From Muraenolepis orangiensis (Eukaryota > Chordata > Actinopteri > Gadiformes > Muraenolepididae), in contig CM051013.1 of assembly GCA_027704905.1 (NCBI GenBank), forward strand, positions 15,273,754 through 15,337,753: a DNA stretch of 64,000 nucleotides, written 5' to 3'. Positions 28,531-40,380 of the stretch are shown here, one piece after another. The stretch's first letter is position 1; each line of letters starts with the position of its first letter. Under the pieces are notes generated by a model. The model was given only the letters and a program-made list of their open reading frames with translations, made no database searches and had not been told where the DNA came from. The position numbers and the translations under genes are program-made.

Positions 28531-29530
28531 TTTTTATATTACGTCAACTTTTTTTTCATTGTAAACTTTCAAGCTGAAGATCTTCATTACTTTTAACTTC
28601 ACTTTTGGGGCCAAATTGGAACAACCCTGTTGCTCAAAGCCCATGCGGCTGCTACCCCCTGGCATGAGTGCAGCAGTGTAGAGAACAGCCTGCAAGGCCA
28701 GGAAATACAGAGGGGAGACCTGGAGCTCAGAGGCCAGGGAGCCAAGCTACCGTTTCAGACTCTAATTGGTTGAGGAGGTGCCGGGCTGCTAATTAAACAC
28801 CCAGCAGCATGTCTGTGTTAATAACTGTTTTCATTGTTTTGACTTGAAGGCGTGACGAACACTGAAAAGCCAGATTCATTTAACTTTATTACTGTTTAAT
28901 ATTCATCTGACTTTTCCAGCTTTTATCCTGCACAACTTGAGTGAGTATATAGTACTACAGAATATATAGATACATCATCTTGGCCAACAGGTAATCTTTG
29001 GACACCAGCCATTGAACCTTTTCGGCTCGTAGTTGAACACTCTAGCCAAGGCTAAAGTATCCGGCCTCAAATTAGGAGTCGTTCACACAGTCACTCATTC
29101 ATTGTCTGATTCATTTGATAACCAAATCCGTCCAGCGGGGGGGCAATGACATCAGACAACAACTAATCTGAAATCATATCTGTAATGTATAGTGGAGGTC
29201 ATGTAAAACCTCCAAAAATCTACAATCATTTGTTTCCCATTTTTTGCGTGACGGGGTTAACTTTCAATCCTCAAGTTCTGGGGTCGGTTCTAAGAACTGA
29301 CCCCAGATTCACCTGCCCGGATACCGCCTGGTCCTTTTGATTCAGTGGATAACGGACTATCCAGTGAGAGCTGACCAAGGTCCACTCGGCTAAACCCCCT
29401 TTATCCGCGCTAAAGCAGATATAATGATTCCCTCGTCTCATCGACGGGATGTACAGGACCGAGCGGGAAATAGGCCAGCAGATAAAGACACGGACTCCCT
29501 CTGAATACAAAGATGTGGAAAGGCTACCCA

Positions 29531-29531
<1 letters not shown>
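28528..29531. other. Unique DNA, no gene recognised
   Basis: 28620-28850 is moderately GC-rich with TAATTGG and TAATTAA strings and could be conserved non-coding DNA. There is no direct evidence of function. Confidence 0.4.
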
Positions 29532-29575
<44 letters not shown>

Positions 29576-29594
29576 CACACACACAGGCACACTC
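29532..29594. repeat. (CA)n microsatellite
   Basis: CA array with two GGCACA interruptions at its right end. Confidence 0.93.
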
Positions 29595-30136
29595 AGGTAG
29601 CACCATAGACAACCTCCTCCCGCCCACGCATCGGGTCGGCAGCCTGAAAGCTTTATGAGCAAGATGAGTCAATGGTGTTGATGCCTTTGCGATTGCATCA
29701 TCATCATCATCATTTTCGAGATAATGGCAAAATTAATGATTCATTTTCATTCATTCTCTGTTCCTTATTCATTTGGTTTCTACAGGTTCCATAGTGCCGA
29801 TCTTGGAATGAATTTAACACATTTTGAGGGGAATGACAGGGATCAAAGATCCGACCGATGGCAGGAAGAGAATGGCAATGAAGGCGGGACTAAGCAGACG
29901 TAAGGCGGGTCATTTTGGTGACTGGTAATTGTTTCTTAGATTCTACATAACATGCAACAGATGATAGTCTGGGCCCCGAGCTATGGAGCAACCAACTGGT
30001 TTGGTTTGTATTTATTTTATCTTTCTCTCTTCCTGCCTGTCAACATGTCCTCGTCTCCACCAGTGCTGGCCATGCTCCCTCTTTCTCTCTTTCTATTTAT
30101 CTCTCTATTTTCTTTGTCTCTTGTCACTCCCTCGTA
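29595..30136. other. Unique DNA, no gene recognised
   Basis: Contains a short (ATC)n run at 29696-29713 and T/C-rich sequence leading into the next CT array. Confidence 0.45.
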
Positions 30137-30137
30137 T

Positions 30138-30178
<41 letters not shown>

Positions 30179-30180
30179 CT

Positions 30181-30234
<54 letters not shown>
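30137..30234. repeat. (CT)n microsatellite
   Basis: CT array with CTCCTC interruptions. Confidence 0.95.
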
Positions 30235-30236
<2 letters not shown>

Positions 30237-30524
30237 GCTCTTCTTTCTCCTATGTTACATAAGCTCTAATGCACACACACTATGTTGCTCTTGGATTCAG
30301 CATACATGAGCCAATGATGACCAATTTTTTTTATTTTATTTATATAGTGTGTATGTATGTATACACTGCAATTGTATCCATAGGGTTACGGTTTCATATA
30401 GTTTCTGGAAGCTTCTTCAGTCTTCAGTATATCCACATTGGTCTGTACATGGAGGTTCCATGCATGCAATACATCATATTCTTATTGTCAATTTTTTTGA
30501 GTGAAAGTTTAATGTAGTATATTG

Positions 30525-30538
30525 TAGTATAGTGTAAT
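30525..30538 (+). repeat. Target-site duplication, left (TAGTATAGTGTAAT)
   Basis: An identical 14-mer occurs at 31471-31484, exactly bordering the LINE. The surrounding DNA is itself TAGTATAG-rich, which weakens the argument slightly. Confidence 0.7.
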
Positions 30539-31470
30539 AGTACCACGACTGCATGGCTATGCACAGCTCCAACGTCATCATCAAGTTTGCTGACGACACG
30601 ACAGTGATGGGCCTGATCGCCGGCGACGACGAGACAGCCTACAGGGAGGAGGTTGGATCGCTGGAGCAGTGGTGCCAGGAGAACAGCCTCGCCCTCAACG
30701 TCAAGAAGACCAAGGAGCTGATCATGGACTACAGGAAGCAGAGGGGAGAGCATGGCCCTATCTCCATCGACGGTGTTGCAGTACAGAGGGTCAGCAGCTT
30801 CAAGTTCCTCGGCGTGCACATCTCCGAGGACCTCACATGGTCCACGCACACCACACACGTGGTGAAAAGAGCCCAACAACGCCTGAATTTCCTCAGGTGT
30901 CTAAGGCAAATTCAGCATGGGCCCCCGCATCCTGAGAACATTCTATACCGGCACCATCAAGAGTGTTCTTACAGGGTGTATCACCGCCTGGTACGGGAAC
31001 TGCACTGCACTCGAGCGCAGAGCGCTTCAAAGGGTGGTGTGGTGGTGTGCGCCCAGTATATCGTTGGAAGTGAGCTCCCCTCCCTCCTGGATATATAACT
31101 GTATTCACTGTTACCGTCAGGCAGGCGATACCTCAGTATCAAGTGCCGCACAAATAGACTCAGAGACAGCTTCCACAGTCAGGCCATCAGGCTGCTGAAC
31201 AAGGGCGTATAGCATATAACAATGTATATTTTATTACATTGATTTATATATACATATTGCTCTTTTTCTGTGCTGATATATTGCATTTTATAAATTGCAT
31301 TTTTATTTTATACAGTTTTGTACCTTTTTTACTTATTTTAGTCTATTCTGTTTGTATTCTAGCTTATTTTTATAACTGCTGTCTGTCGTCGGGTATTGCA
31401 CATAAGATTTTCACTTTTTATACTTGTGTAAACTGTGAAGTGACAATAAACTTGACTTGACTTGACTTGA
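30539..31470 (+). mobile_element. 5'-truncated L2/CR1-like LINE
   Basis: The 3' part of a non-LTR retrotransposon. It begins just before the RT active site, ends in an AATAAA (31445-31450) followed by four CTTGA units, and is bordered by a 14-bp duplication. The 3'-terminal short tandem repeat, 5' truncation and duplication together are the standard result of target-primed reverse transcription. It is inserted beside another LINE tail (31499-31870). Confidence 0.9.
30553..31210 (+). pseudogene. Reverse-transcriptase 3' part, frameshifted and deleted
   Basis: Starts at RT motif 5, KFADDTTVMGLI (30580-30620), with the FADD catalytic pair. It continues through ETAYREEV, WCQENSLALNVKKTKEL and FKFLGVHISEDLTW. 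Near 30905-30920 the frame shifts, and the continuation is FYTGTIKSVLTGCITAWYGN. A deletion after YNCIH (about 31106) removes a piece before LPSGRRYLSIKCRTNRLRDS and the stop near 31210. The wording fits the L2/CR1 branch of LINEs. It is clearly non-functional. Confidence 0.9.
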
Positions 31471-31484
31471 TAGTATAGTGTAAT
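31471..31484 (+). repeat. Target-site duplication, right (TAGTATAGTGTAAT)
   Basis: Exact copy of 30525-30538 directly after the CTTGA tail. Confidence 0.7.
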
Positions 31485-31498
31485 GTAGTATAGTGATA

Positions 31499-31870
31499 AT
31501 ATACAAGATACAAGATACAAGATGTTTTATTGGCCATTTGCACAAGTACAATGGAATGCTTACTCCCCATTCCCTCCCGCAGTAAACATTTTTATAACAA
31601 TACTATAAAAGTACTATATACAATGAAAATGTACATGAAAAGAACATAACAATAAAGGGACAGATGATATTTACATGTGTTGAATTGTGCAAAAAGATTT
31701 AAAAGCACTTAAAGTGCCAGTAGTGCAGCAGCATCATGAATACAGTGCAGTACAGTGCAGTAACTGTGATGAGTCCAGAAAGTCCAGCAAAGTATGATGT
31801 TAATGACAATGTTATGATAGCGGCAGCACTCCTAGCAGTTCAATAGGCGCACTGCCTGTGATTAAAAACT
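31499..31870 (-). mobile_element. 3' end of a LINE (tail type A), minus strand
   Basis: Three ATACAAG units at the plus-strand left edge are the reverse complement of a (CTTGTAT)n tail. They are followed by the complement of 'ggccaataaaacatc', 'gtaagcattccattgtac' and 'gatgctgctgcactactggc', all shared with 13050-13350. The 5' limit is uncertain. An open minus-strand frame at 31840-32034 may be residual coding sequence but has no motif I can name. Confidence 0.7.
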
Positions 31871-34298
31871 ATCCTTGAACCTGGTAGTCCTTGTATAATA
31901 TCATTATAATCTGGCGATATAGAGTGATATATCTGTATCAACCGCCTCTTATTTAATAAAGTAACAAGAGCAGTGGGCTCACTAGTGTGCTTATTAAACA
32001 GCGGACGTCCTAACGCCGCAACTCTGTTAGCCAAAGGAGAGCGTCAACCTTTTTACGCCTTAAGAGTAATCACACCCAATTATTTCACCACCCTCTGCAG
32101 CACCACCGGCTTTGATAATGGGCTCCTTGCAGTAAGCTGTGTGAAGTATTTCCGGCTTCAAATATTACGGTTCAGCCTGTTCCAACTAGCAGTAGCTACA
32201 GCTCCCTAGGTAATATTTCGCCATGAATTCCCATAAGAAAATGCATTTTCAAAAACAGGAGAAGAAATACTCCGAACATTGTTGTGTTCCGCTTTGTTCG
32301 GCATCATCGGAATGTAATTCATGGTATTTAGAGTTTCCATGGCTTTCCAACCCATCCCGACCTGAGAAGAACCCAACGCGGACATCCAATTCTATTCTAA
32401 CATCAGTTAAACTATAAAGAATCCTATCGTAAGTCTTAATAAAATAAAGTTAATGTGCCTACTGCGGGACCGCTGCAGCCTGTGTCATGCATACGAGATG
32501 AGACATTGGCTTAGTTGTTACAGCTAACATTATTTTGGTGACCTTGTATGATTGTATTTACTTTGTTAATTAATGACTGACATGATGTATGTGTCTTTTT
32601 GTAAATAGATGTCCACGCTATGACCACCTGATGGCGTTTTGGGGTTTGATTGAGCCTTCAATTTACTAAATGGTTCGGGTCTCCAGAGCCAAGAGCCTCC
32701 AGAGCACGTCCATCAATGGTAGGTTATGGTCTGAGCTGCTTTGTAGTAACAGAGGGTGGGATGCCATTGCATTTACAGAAGGCTACACTAAAGGACTCAG
32801 CCCCCTTTAAATACACCAGTGCACTACAGCAACTCAGTTTTCCCCATGGTATGGTACACATAACCATTATAAAACATTTAGCCAAACAAGAGCACAGCCT
32901 TACTAGTTTATAACTTAAAGCAGTAACTTTTTTTTAACCTTCCAGAGACAGCTGCTCCAGCCAATCGACGAGTTCTTTCTTTTCCTCGTCTTCCTGTGGG
33001 TTGGTTTGAAGGAGAGGGACCCCACGCATCGATTCAACATACACCAGTCCACAGTGAGCCGCATTATTGCAACATGGACACGTTTTCTAGCCACCGCACT
33101 GGGGTCTCAATGCATCTGGCTCACACCTGCAGAAGTGCAAACTTAACTTATGTAAATATGTTTCTGATCACCCGTTGAACACGTTTCCACCTTATCCTTA
33201 ATTAACTTGATCAAATGATCTGACCAATGTGCAGGGAGACAGGCAAACATTCAAGTTGGTGAGTCTTTAGGAATAAACGGAGCTATAATGCCCCACTGAA
33301 CGAGGATGAACAACGTTACACAGCTTCCTGCCTACACTTAAACTGTGTGGTGTCTCACTCTTCCTCATTGTCCTGTAGCACAAGGCTCTCACCACCTGTC
33401 CTGACAGCCTGTCTTTATTGGACACTGAATCAAACAACAGATAAGTGTCGTTAGCATTACATCGTCGTTAGTCAGTCAGTCAGTTAACAGTTGTTTTCTT
33501 ACCTTCCTAGTTGTGTGTGTATTGTATGCGGCGGTGACGCCGCATACAATTTAAAACCTTTCTCCAACTTGCTTGTTGGGGTTTTGGTTGTCCTACAAAT
33601 CCGGTGAACATCGGTGATGTTCAACTTTGGGAGCTCTTGTAAACACCACCACCCCCCGAACCCCCCCCCCCCCCAAGATCACACATCCCAGTCAAGCTTA
33701 CCCTCCCAGCCAATGTAATGACACAGCGCTCATTTTTATTATTAGTCTCATGTAATGGTGTGTTTGTGTGTGCAAATCAATCATGTACAGCACATCTAAG
33801 AAAATAAATATGAATTGATTATAAATTGTGAAGGCCGGCGAGATGAAAAACCAAAAAAAAAAAAGCAGTGGATGGGTGAGAAGAAGGCATGCGTACGTAA
33901 GTACCAAGATACACTTTTTTTTATTAAAAAATTCCCCCGATGGGAAAGAACCCATACATCATACGTTAATGCATGAGAAAATTGTAAATATATAAAAGAA
34001 AATTAAACATATGTATACCATAGTATATAACAGAAACACGCGCTGAAATGTTTGGACCCTCAAGGCTAGTGCCAGCGTCAACAGGGCCGAGCGCGTTTAA
34101 TATTCATGAGGTCGAATCAGGCTAAACATGATCCACGTGGGCAATTAAAAAAAAACCTGCATTCCGCCGATCCCGGGCAGATTTCCTCGCCAGAGAGAGA
34201 CACATGCATGCGTCTCTTTAGCGTACACAGAACCGGTTTCTGTATTCTCTTTTTCTCGCTAACTGCAAGATGACACTGAGAGCACTTCTCGCTGACGC
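31871..34298. other. Unique DNA, no gene recognised
   Basis: Short (GTCA)n at 33468-33483, a C-run at about 33660-33674, and a perfect hairpin at 33521-33550 (listed). No supported exon. Confidence 0.45.
33521..33550. other. Perfect 13-bp inverted repeat with GTGA loop
   Basis: ATTGTATGCGGCG (33521-33533) and CGCCGCATACAAT (33538-33550) are exact complements around GTGA. As plus-strand RNA the loop would be GUGA, a member of the stable GNRA tetraloop class. Confidence 0.9.
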
Positions 34299-34367
34299 CC
34301 CCTCCCCCCTCTCCCCCCCCCTCCCCCCTCTCCCCCCCCCCTCTCCCCCCTCTCCCCCCCCCCCCCC
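34299..34367. repeat. (CTCCCCCC)n C-rich tract
   Basis: C-runs of six to fifteen separated by TC or CTCT. The minus strand is G-quadruplex-prone. Confidence 0.9.
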
Positions 34368-35324
34368 GTCAAGCTGGTCTCGCCTCGCTCCCATGGGTGG
34401 GTTTGTTTAACATTTTTTAGCGTTTTAATTTCTATAAATTGGAACGCGCTCCGCCTTAACCGCTCTCATCACGAGTCCCCTGGGTGCCATTTTTTTTTTT
34501 TTGTGTTCCTGCCCTCATAAAGAATTGGAGGAATAATTTGGTCCATCGCTTTTGTTTCCTGAACCCCAGGGATGTGGGCTGCAGTGATGTGCGTTATTAA
34601 AGACACAATTTAATTGTTCAATCGTTTGGGTTTCGGGTCTTCCAGGTGAACCGGGGGGGGGGGAATTCCGAGTCTTAATGTCTAATGTGCTGATGGACGA
34701 TGATTTAGGGGACCTGGTGATCAAGACGCCTTCACGTTGTGTACAGCGAATGATTTGATTTTATTAAAAAAGCCGGGGCGTTGTCAGTCGGAAAGTCGCC
34801 TGTGAAAGTCGCCTGTGATTGGGTCTCACAGGAAAACGAAAAAACAACGTTTGCAACAACCAACAAAAGTGCATTGAGATAATGTGCGATAATACGGAGA
34901 AATGCATGTCTTTTATGTTGTTTTTTTCCCCAAACGGCACTGGGAATAAAAGTGTTCCAAAATGTTTTGTATTGTCCAACGTATTGTACAGCATCACGTA
35001 GGCCCTACAGCCCGAGGATTGGTGCGGTGTGCCAGCGACGGTGGGGGAGAGAGGGGGTGGAGGTTCAGCACAACAGCCCCCTCGGCCAGCTGCATGTTTA
35101 GCTTCGCACAATACAAGTGGAGCAGCTTCACCTGTTTTTATGTCCCGCATTATCTCTCGCCGCCGTCGCCCACGCCGCTCACGTTCGTTCGCCGCGTTTG
35201 AGCGGCGTCATCTGCTCTCCGGGAGACACATGAACCGACACACGCGCCATTGTCATGTCTTGTCTTTTGTATATGTCTCAAATGGTAGTCGGTGAGATCT
35301 AGAAAATGGAGTCGGGGGAGTCTC
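34368..35324. other. Unique DNA, possible conserved non-coding segment
   Basis: 34500-34650 is free of simple repeats and has AT-rich core words (TAAAGAATTGG, CAATTTAATTG). No open frame with recognisable domains. Confidence 0.35.
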
Positions 35325-35457
35325 TCTCGCTCGCTCTCTCTCTCGTTCTCTCTCTCTCTCTCGCTCGCTCTCTCTCTCTCTCTCTCGCTCTCGCTCTCGC
35401 TCTCGCTCTCGCTCTCGCTCTCGCTCTCGCTCTCTTGCTCTCTCTCTCTTGCTCTCC
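35325..35457. repeat. (CT)n array with a (CTCTCG)n hexamer block
   Basis: The hexamer CTCTCG is repeated about eight times between about 35385 and 35434, within otherwise CT sequence. Confidence 0.93.
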
Positions 35458-35522
35458 CACACACATGTGAGGTCGTGTTCTGGCGGTGTCGGGGTGTGCC
35501 TCACAGCAGGGCACAGCATGAC

Positions 35523-35700
35523 GCTTTGTGTCAAGGAAGTACTTGGTTTCATATTGGGGTTCAATGGACTTTTGGCCAAAACGTACTGGGTTCGATTCCC
35601 GATATCTACAGATTCCTTGAACAAGATGCCTAACTTAATGCCATTTAAGTTATGTGTTCACTGTAGCTTTGGATAAAAGCATCTGCTAAGTGACTAAATC
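35523..35700 (+). mobile_element. tRNA-derived SINE with L2-type tail, 5' half decayed
   Basis: Carries a perfect pol III B-box, GGTTCGATTCC (35589-35599), then 'ccttgaacaagatgcc', and a tail 'ctttggataaaagcatctg' followed by 'ctaagtgac'. That tail is common to many fish SINEs and their partner LINEs. The A-box region is not recognisable. Confidence 0.7.
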
Positions 35701-37215
35701 GTAATAGTACTAAATGGTAATATAAAATGAAGCCACTTGGCTAATGAAAGTGCTTTAAAGTGATGGCATTCATATCCATCCTCACACATTATCACACCAG
35801 CGGTGCCAGCCGTGCAATGCAATATACCTTCAGTTATTATCTGAGGTTAGCTTGCTCAAGGGCACAGTTGTTAAGAGTGTTGAACCAGCAACTATTGCAG
35901 TGGCTTTCCAGTGTTCCTCTCTGCCCCATGAGTAGCCATAGCTGTCTGTTTTACTGCTTTAATGAAAGATTGGAACAAAAGTATCATCGATTTCTGAAAC
36001 GTAATTAAACCGTACTTGATTAAACGCCTACAACGTTAACTTAATTAGACACCTCAAAGTTTCCAATAGTTCCTGAAAGTTGGAAAACCACCAACAAACC
36101 TCACAGTTGTATTTTATTTATTTGAATGCGAAACCTGGAGAGATACAGTACATCAACCCTGGAAACTCAAGCCAACCACCCGTCGACTGACATTGAATGG
36201 TTGGACAAATTCAAAAGCTCAAAAATTCAATATACTATTGAATATAAAATAGCGATGTTACAAACTGTAAAATACTATATCACTCAATCTAATGTTCATT
36301 CACATCCGTATCTTGGCCAAGGTGCTGCACCTAAAGAACAAATGCAATTTAACATTTGTGGCCTGGTGGTCTATGGTCGATCACTCCAATCTCCAGTTGC
36401 CCAGTATCAACAATATTGATTGTAAAGCTATTTTCTCTCGTTATAATAAAAAAAACACTACAATCTCAACATGTATTATGTGATAAAGAACAGATGTGAT
36501 ATAGAATAATACATATCAGTTGAATTGGTAACCTTCTCTAGATTGATGTCAGACCAAGTATGAACCAAAGATTGAGGCAGAACTCGGCCCGGCCCAAAAC
36601 ACACAGCGTTGCATATTAAAAGCATGCATTGTTCTTGTAGAATTTCAGATGGGAAATTAAAATCTCTGTGCTATCTCTGTAGCCTGAGGTGTTTTTTTAA
36701 TCAACAAACGCTGATGAATATAACTAGGTCTTTCAGCACTTTAACCTGGTTCGGGAGTTTCTCCCCGATTTAGATTGTAAGCCGTGATGGTTGTCGTCCT
36801 CACTGGTCTGGTGTGTGTGTGCTTTGGCTCAGAGCTGCTGGAGACAACATTACCAACTGTCCAAGCTGTGTCAGTGCCAACTGCTTGGGGTTGGCTTCCC
36901 CCCTGCGTGATCGGCGGGCCCATCGATCAACACCCCTGGACACCTCTCTCATCATCATTAGCATTCAGGTGAGCGGATCGGAGGCGTCTGCAGTGAGTCC
37001 ACGCTCTGCAGAGTCCAAAGTCTGATCGGACGGATAACCCCCGGGCCCTTCGGAGGTGCGCTCGTGTGGGCTGCCGTTTTTAGTCTTTAGTTTAGTCACT
37101 GAAGTCGAGCCAAAGAAAGGCTCCTGAAAGAAAAGGGGGGGGGGGGCTGTCTCCTAGTATACAGACGCTGCTACCCCGCTCATTGAATCCCCGACCACCG
37201 CTCCTGCCCTGGCTA
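35701..37215. other. Unique DNA, no gene recognised
   Basis: 35810-35900 contains 'ttgctcaagggcac', another likely SINE scrap. There is a G-run at 37135-37147. Otherwise featureless. Confidence 0.4.
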
Positions 37216-37332
37216 ACGCCATACATAAACCAGGCCCCCTGCCATACATAAACCAGGCCCCCAGCCATTCATAAACCAGGCCCCCGCCATACATAAACCA
37301 GCCCCCCTGCCATACATAAACCAGGCCCCCGC
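37216..37332 (+). repeat. ~22-24-bp minisatellite, left array (5 units)
   Basis: The unit core is CCATACATAAACCAGGCCCC with a variable C-run. The same repeat occurs at 39724-39907 on the far side of a Ty3/gypsy fragment. Confidence 0.93.
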
Positions 37333-39723
37333 TGCAGAGTGTACCACTGACCGCACTCGGCCCCAGGATTGGTGGACGAGTAAAGCCAGAAAGGGGCGTA
37401 CCCGGAACTCGGCGATGGAAGTTGTTTTGACCATGCCTCGTCTATAGCTGGGTTAGCCACTCATTATTTGGACTCGTTCATGTAAGGGCTAATATTCACA
37501 TGTTGTCAATATTGTTTACGTTATCGTGTTCTTCGCCCTGCTCAGAGCCAACACATGTGACGGTGAAATAGCATCGTGTCGCTCCATGGTGTACGTAAGC
37601 AGCTCAGTCCAAGCAATGTATCGTACGAGTCTATGCTGAACCTCGGGATCTTATCGCATGACTTCCCTTCAGTCGGTGGTGTGGGCAGGCGACTTAAAGA
37701 GTGACGCACCGATGTCGCCCAACAATGCCACGCGGGCAGTCAACAGTGGCTGTAGCGCGCTCGCCACCGTCGACGCAACGTGCTCATGCCCCCAGCGAGT
37801 GGCCGCACCACCCCGCCCCTCCGAGCTGCCGTTCCCTTGCATACCGGAGAACAACACGCGGATGAAAGTGTGGTTACTCGTGGTACGCCTCCTCCACGTT
37901 CAACACGTGCCCCCACCAGGCACTACCCTGTATGGAGGGGCCACCAGTCAAGATAAACATCGACCCTGCTGCCCTGCCGAAGGCCTGCCACACCCCAGCG
38001 TACCCCTGAATTGGCAACAACGCGTGCATGAAGACCTCCTACGTGACGAAGCTCTTGGCGTAATCGATCACGTACCCTATGGCGAACCCGTGACCTGTTG
38101 CCATTGCATGGTGGTCACACGGAAGCATGACGGCTCTCCGTGCGAACAGTTGACCTCTCGCCACTGAACAAATTCTGTCAACGGGAGACATTTGCTATGG
38201 AGTCGCCCTTCCACCTTGCATGCCGCGTCCCGATGAGGGAGGAAGACCGTCACGGATGCCTGGAATGGCTACCACAGTGTCGCCCTGCGCCAATCGGATC
38301 GCAATCTGACTACCTTCATCACGCCGTTCGGGGGCACCCCAAGGATTCCTCTCCTCGGGCAACGGTTCCAATCGTCGTTTCGACGCCGTCCTGTCGGACT
38401 TAGAGCACAAGGAGCGCAAGGAGCGCTGCGTCGACGACACCATCCACTGGCTCGCAGTCCTTGTCCTCTGCTGAACAACGCTACGTGGCCATTGAAGGGG
38501 AGGCACTTGCCATAGCATGGGGACTGGAGCAGACCGGTACTTCACACAAGGTTGTGACAATCTCCTCGTCGTCACCGACCATAAGCCCCTGACGAAGATA
38601 TTCGGCGACCGGACCTGGACGAGATTACCAACTCATGACTGTTTCAACTCAAGCAGCGCACTCTCCCGTGGTGCTTTGACATCGAACACTTGCCTGGGAA
38701 GAGCAACCTTGCAGCTGACGTTGCGCCACCCGTCGCCCTCAGACTCAGCGAGCCGCCCCTCACTGGAGATGCCGAGCACCCCAAACCTCCTCGAGTCTGC
38801 ACTGATGGCGTCTATCCGCCATGATGCCCAGGAAGTTGGCACCGTCTCATGGTCCCTCATTGCACAGGAAACGGCCATGGACACTGCACTAAGCCACCTC
38901 CTGGGGCTTACCGGAGGAGGGGCGCAGAGCCTTGACCCCAGCGACCCCGCCCTCACACCCTTCTGGCCAGTCCACGAGTCAATCTACACACAGGGCGTCC
39001 TCCTGTACCAGGATCGCGTTGTGATCCCCTCTTCGCTCCGTCACCGGTTTCTACAGCACCTCCACACAGCTCACCAAGGCATTTTGTCGATGGAAAAACG
39101 CACCTGTGCGATCTGCCCGACGGGGAACCTTGACCATGACCGCTTTCTGCGTGCGATGCTGCAGTTACGCAAGACCCCCGACGCCGACTGCAACATCTCG
39201 CCTGCCCAGATTATCTTTGGCCGCCCCCCTTCTTTTGTCAATCGGCATGAGAAATAGTCAAATCCGAACATCAGGCCACTCTGGTGTCAGGCCTGGGCCG
39301 CCAAGGAAGAAGCCCTTTGGTCACGGATGACCCGCACCACTGAGTCACTGAAGGCGCACTCAAGACCACTGCGGCCACTAGTGATTGGTGAAAGGGTGTT
39401 TCTTCAGAACCAGCAGGGTGCTAGCTCAACCAAGTGGGACGGATCGGGAGTGATACCAGTACCATGTAAAGGTAGAGGGGTCTGGCCACCTGACACTACG
39501 CAACCACCGCTTCCTCCGGGCATATACGCCGACCACCCCTTCCATCACGCAGCAGCCAACAGCGTTTCCTCCAGCACTCCCATCTCTCCCAGCGACGGCG
39601 CCCCCACAGCGTTCCGGAAAGATGCCGCTCCCTAGCGACGTGCCTGCAAATGGTTTCCAACCATCGTGTGCGGAGGCGCCTGGTGAGGGGGGGTCCCACC
39701 CCAGCTGGCGACTCCCCCTTCAC
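37333..39723 (+). mobile_element. Ty3/gypsy retrotransposon fragment 1
   Basis: A degraded LTR-retrotransposon pol region held between two arrays of the same minisatellite. About 300 bp of non-coding sequence precedes the first recognisable pol homology. No pair of LTRs could be found, so the borders are taken from the minisatellite edges. Confidence 0.85.
37640..39640 (+). pseudogene. Ty3/gypsy pol (RT, RNase H, integrase ends), multiply broken
   Basis: Recognisable parts in order: an RT entry region WQQRVHEDLLRDEALGVI (about 38013) and MVVTRKHDGSP; RTVDLSPLNKFCQRETFAM in another frame (about 38142); an active-site remnant CVDDTIHW (about 38426); then a deletion that removes the RT end. RNase H follows as AIEGEALAIAWGLEQ (about 38490) and VVTDHKPLTKIFGDRT (about 38570), with FDIEHLPGKSNLAADVA in a third frame. 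The integrase N-terminal region LRHRFLQHLHTAHQG (about 39037) jumps to a C-terminal part LQLRKTPDADCNISPAQIIF (about 39163), so the catalytic core is deleted. Product order RT-RNase H-integrase defines Ty3/gypsy. At least four frame changes exclude function. Confidence 0.9.
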
Positions 39724-39907
39724 CCGCCATACATAAACCAGGCACCCGCCATATAAACCAGGTCACCCGGCATACATAAACCAGGCCCCCCGCCATACAT
39801 AAACCAGGCCCCCGCCATATATAAACCAGGCCCCCCGCCATACATAAACCAGGCCTCGTGCTATACATAAACTAGGCCCCCCGCCCATACATAAACCAGG
39901 CCCCCCC
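39724..39907 (+). repeat. ~22-24-bp minisatellite, right array (8 units)
   Basis: Same unit as 37216-37332, with length variants in the C-run and some diverged copies (TATATAAACC, TACATAAACTAGG). Confidence 0.93.
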
Positions 39908-40170
39908 TACTAATTTTTTTATTTTGTTAATCACGTAAAAGCTTTCGTGTGTTAGATTGTATGCATGTTTTGTTTTTTTTGTTTGAATTGGAGTCAACTG
40001 CAGCAGTTTCCTTGGATGCACCAAGGAACCACTTAGAAACAAGAAACATTAAGCAGAGGAATCAGGATAAGTTTGAGCATAAAATCTCAATCAGCCTCCT
40101 CTAGAAGACTCCTGTAGAAGAATAGTACTTTGGTTTGTTGGTTACTGTGGAGGTTGGTTCATAACAATTA

Positions 40171-40211
<41 letters not shown>

Positions 40212-40253
40212 TATACATATATAGTATACTTACAAAGGAATTTGTTTCAGCAG
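39908..40253. other. Unique DNA with (TA)n
   Basis: Contains a TA array at about 40174-40209. Nothing else was recognised. Confidence 0.6.
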
Positions 40254-40371
40254 CAATTCCTTGTGAGTTAGTTACTTAATATTTTGTTTTTCCACAACTT
40301 TTTCCAGGATGGTCGTCAGCAAAAAGCTGCCTCATCTCTCTTCTCCTCCATGGGGGGGGAGTCTAAAAGAA
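40254..40371 (+). repeat. 118-bp direct repeat, left copy (exon-like)
   Basis: Matches 42457-42574 at 116 of 118 positions by eye (differences at the T/A near 40284 and the C/G in GTCAGC/GTGAGC). The unit has a pyrimidine-rich stretch ending TTTTTCCAG, a strong 3' splice-acceptor pattern, followed by an open frame reading DGRQQKAASSLFSSMGGESK. It may be a duplicated host or element exon boundary. I do not recognise the protein. Confidence 0.9.
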
Positions 40372-40380
40372 GCAAACAGA

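Noticed and set aside
38195..39271. Minus-strand Arg-rich frames across Ty3/gypsy fragment 1
   Set aside because: Antisense of recognisable pol sequence and GC-rich, so open by composition.
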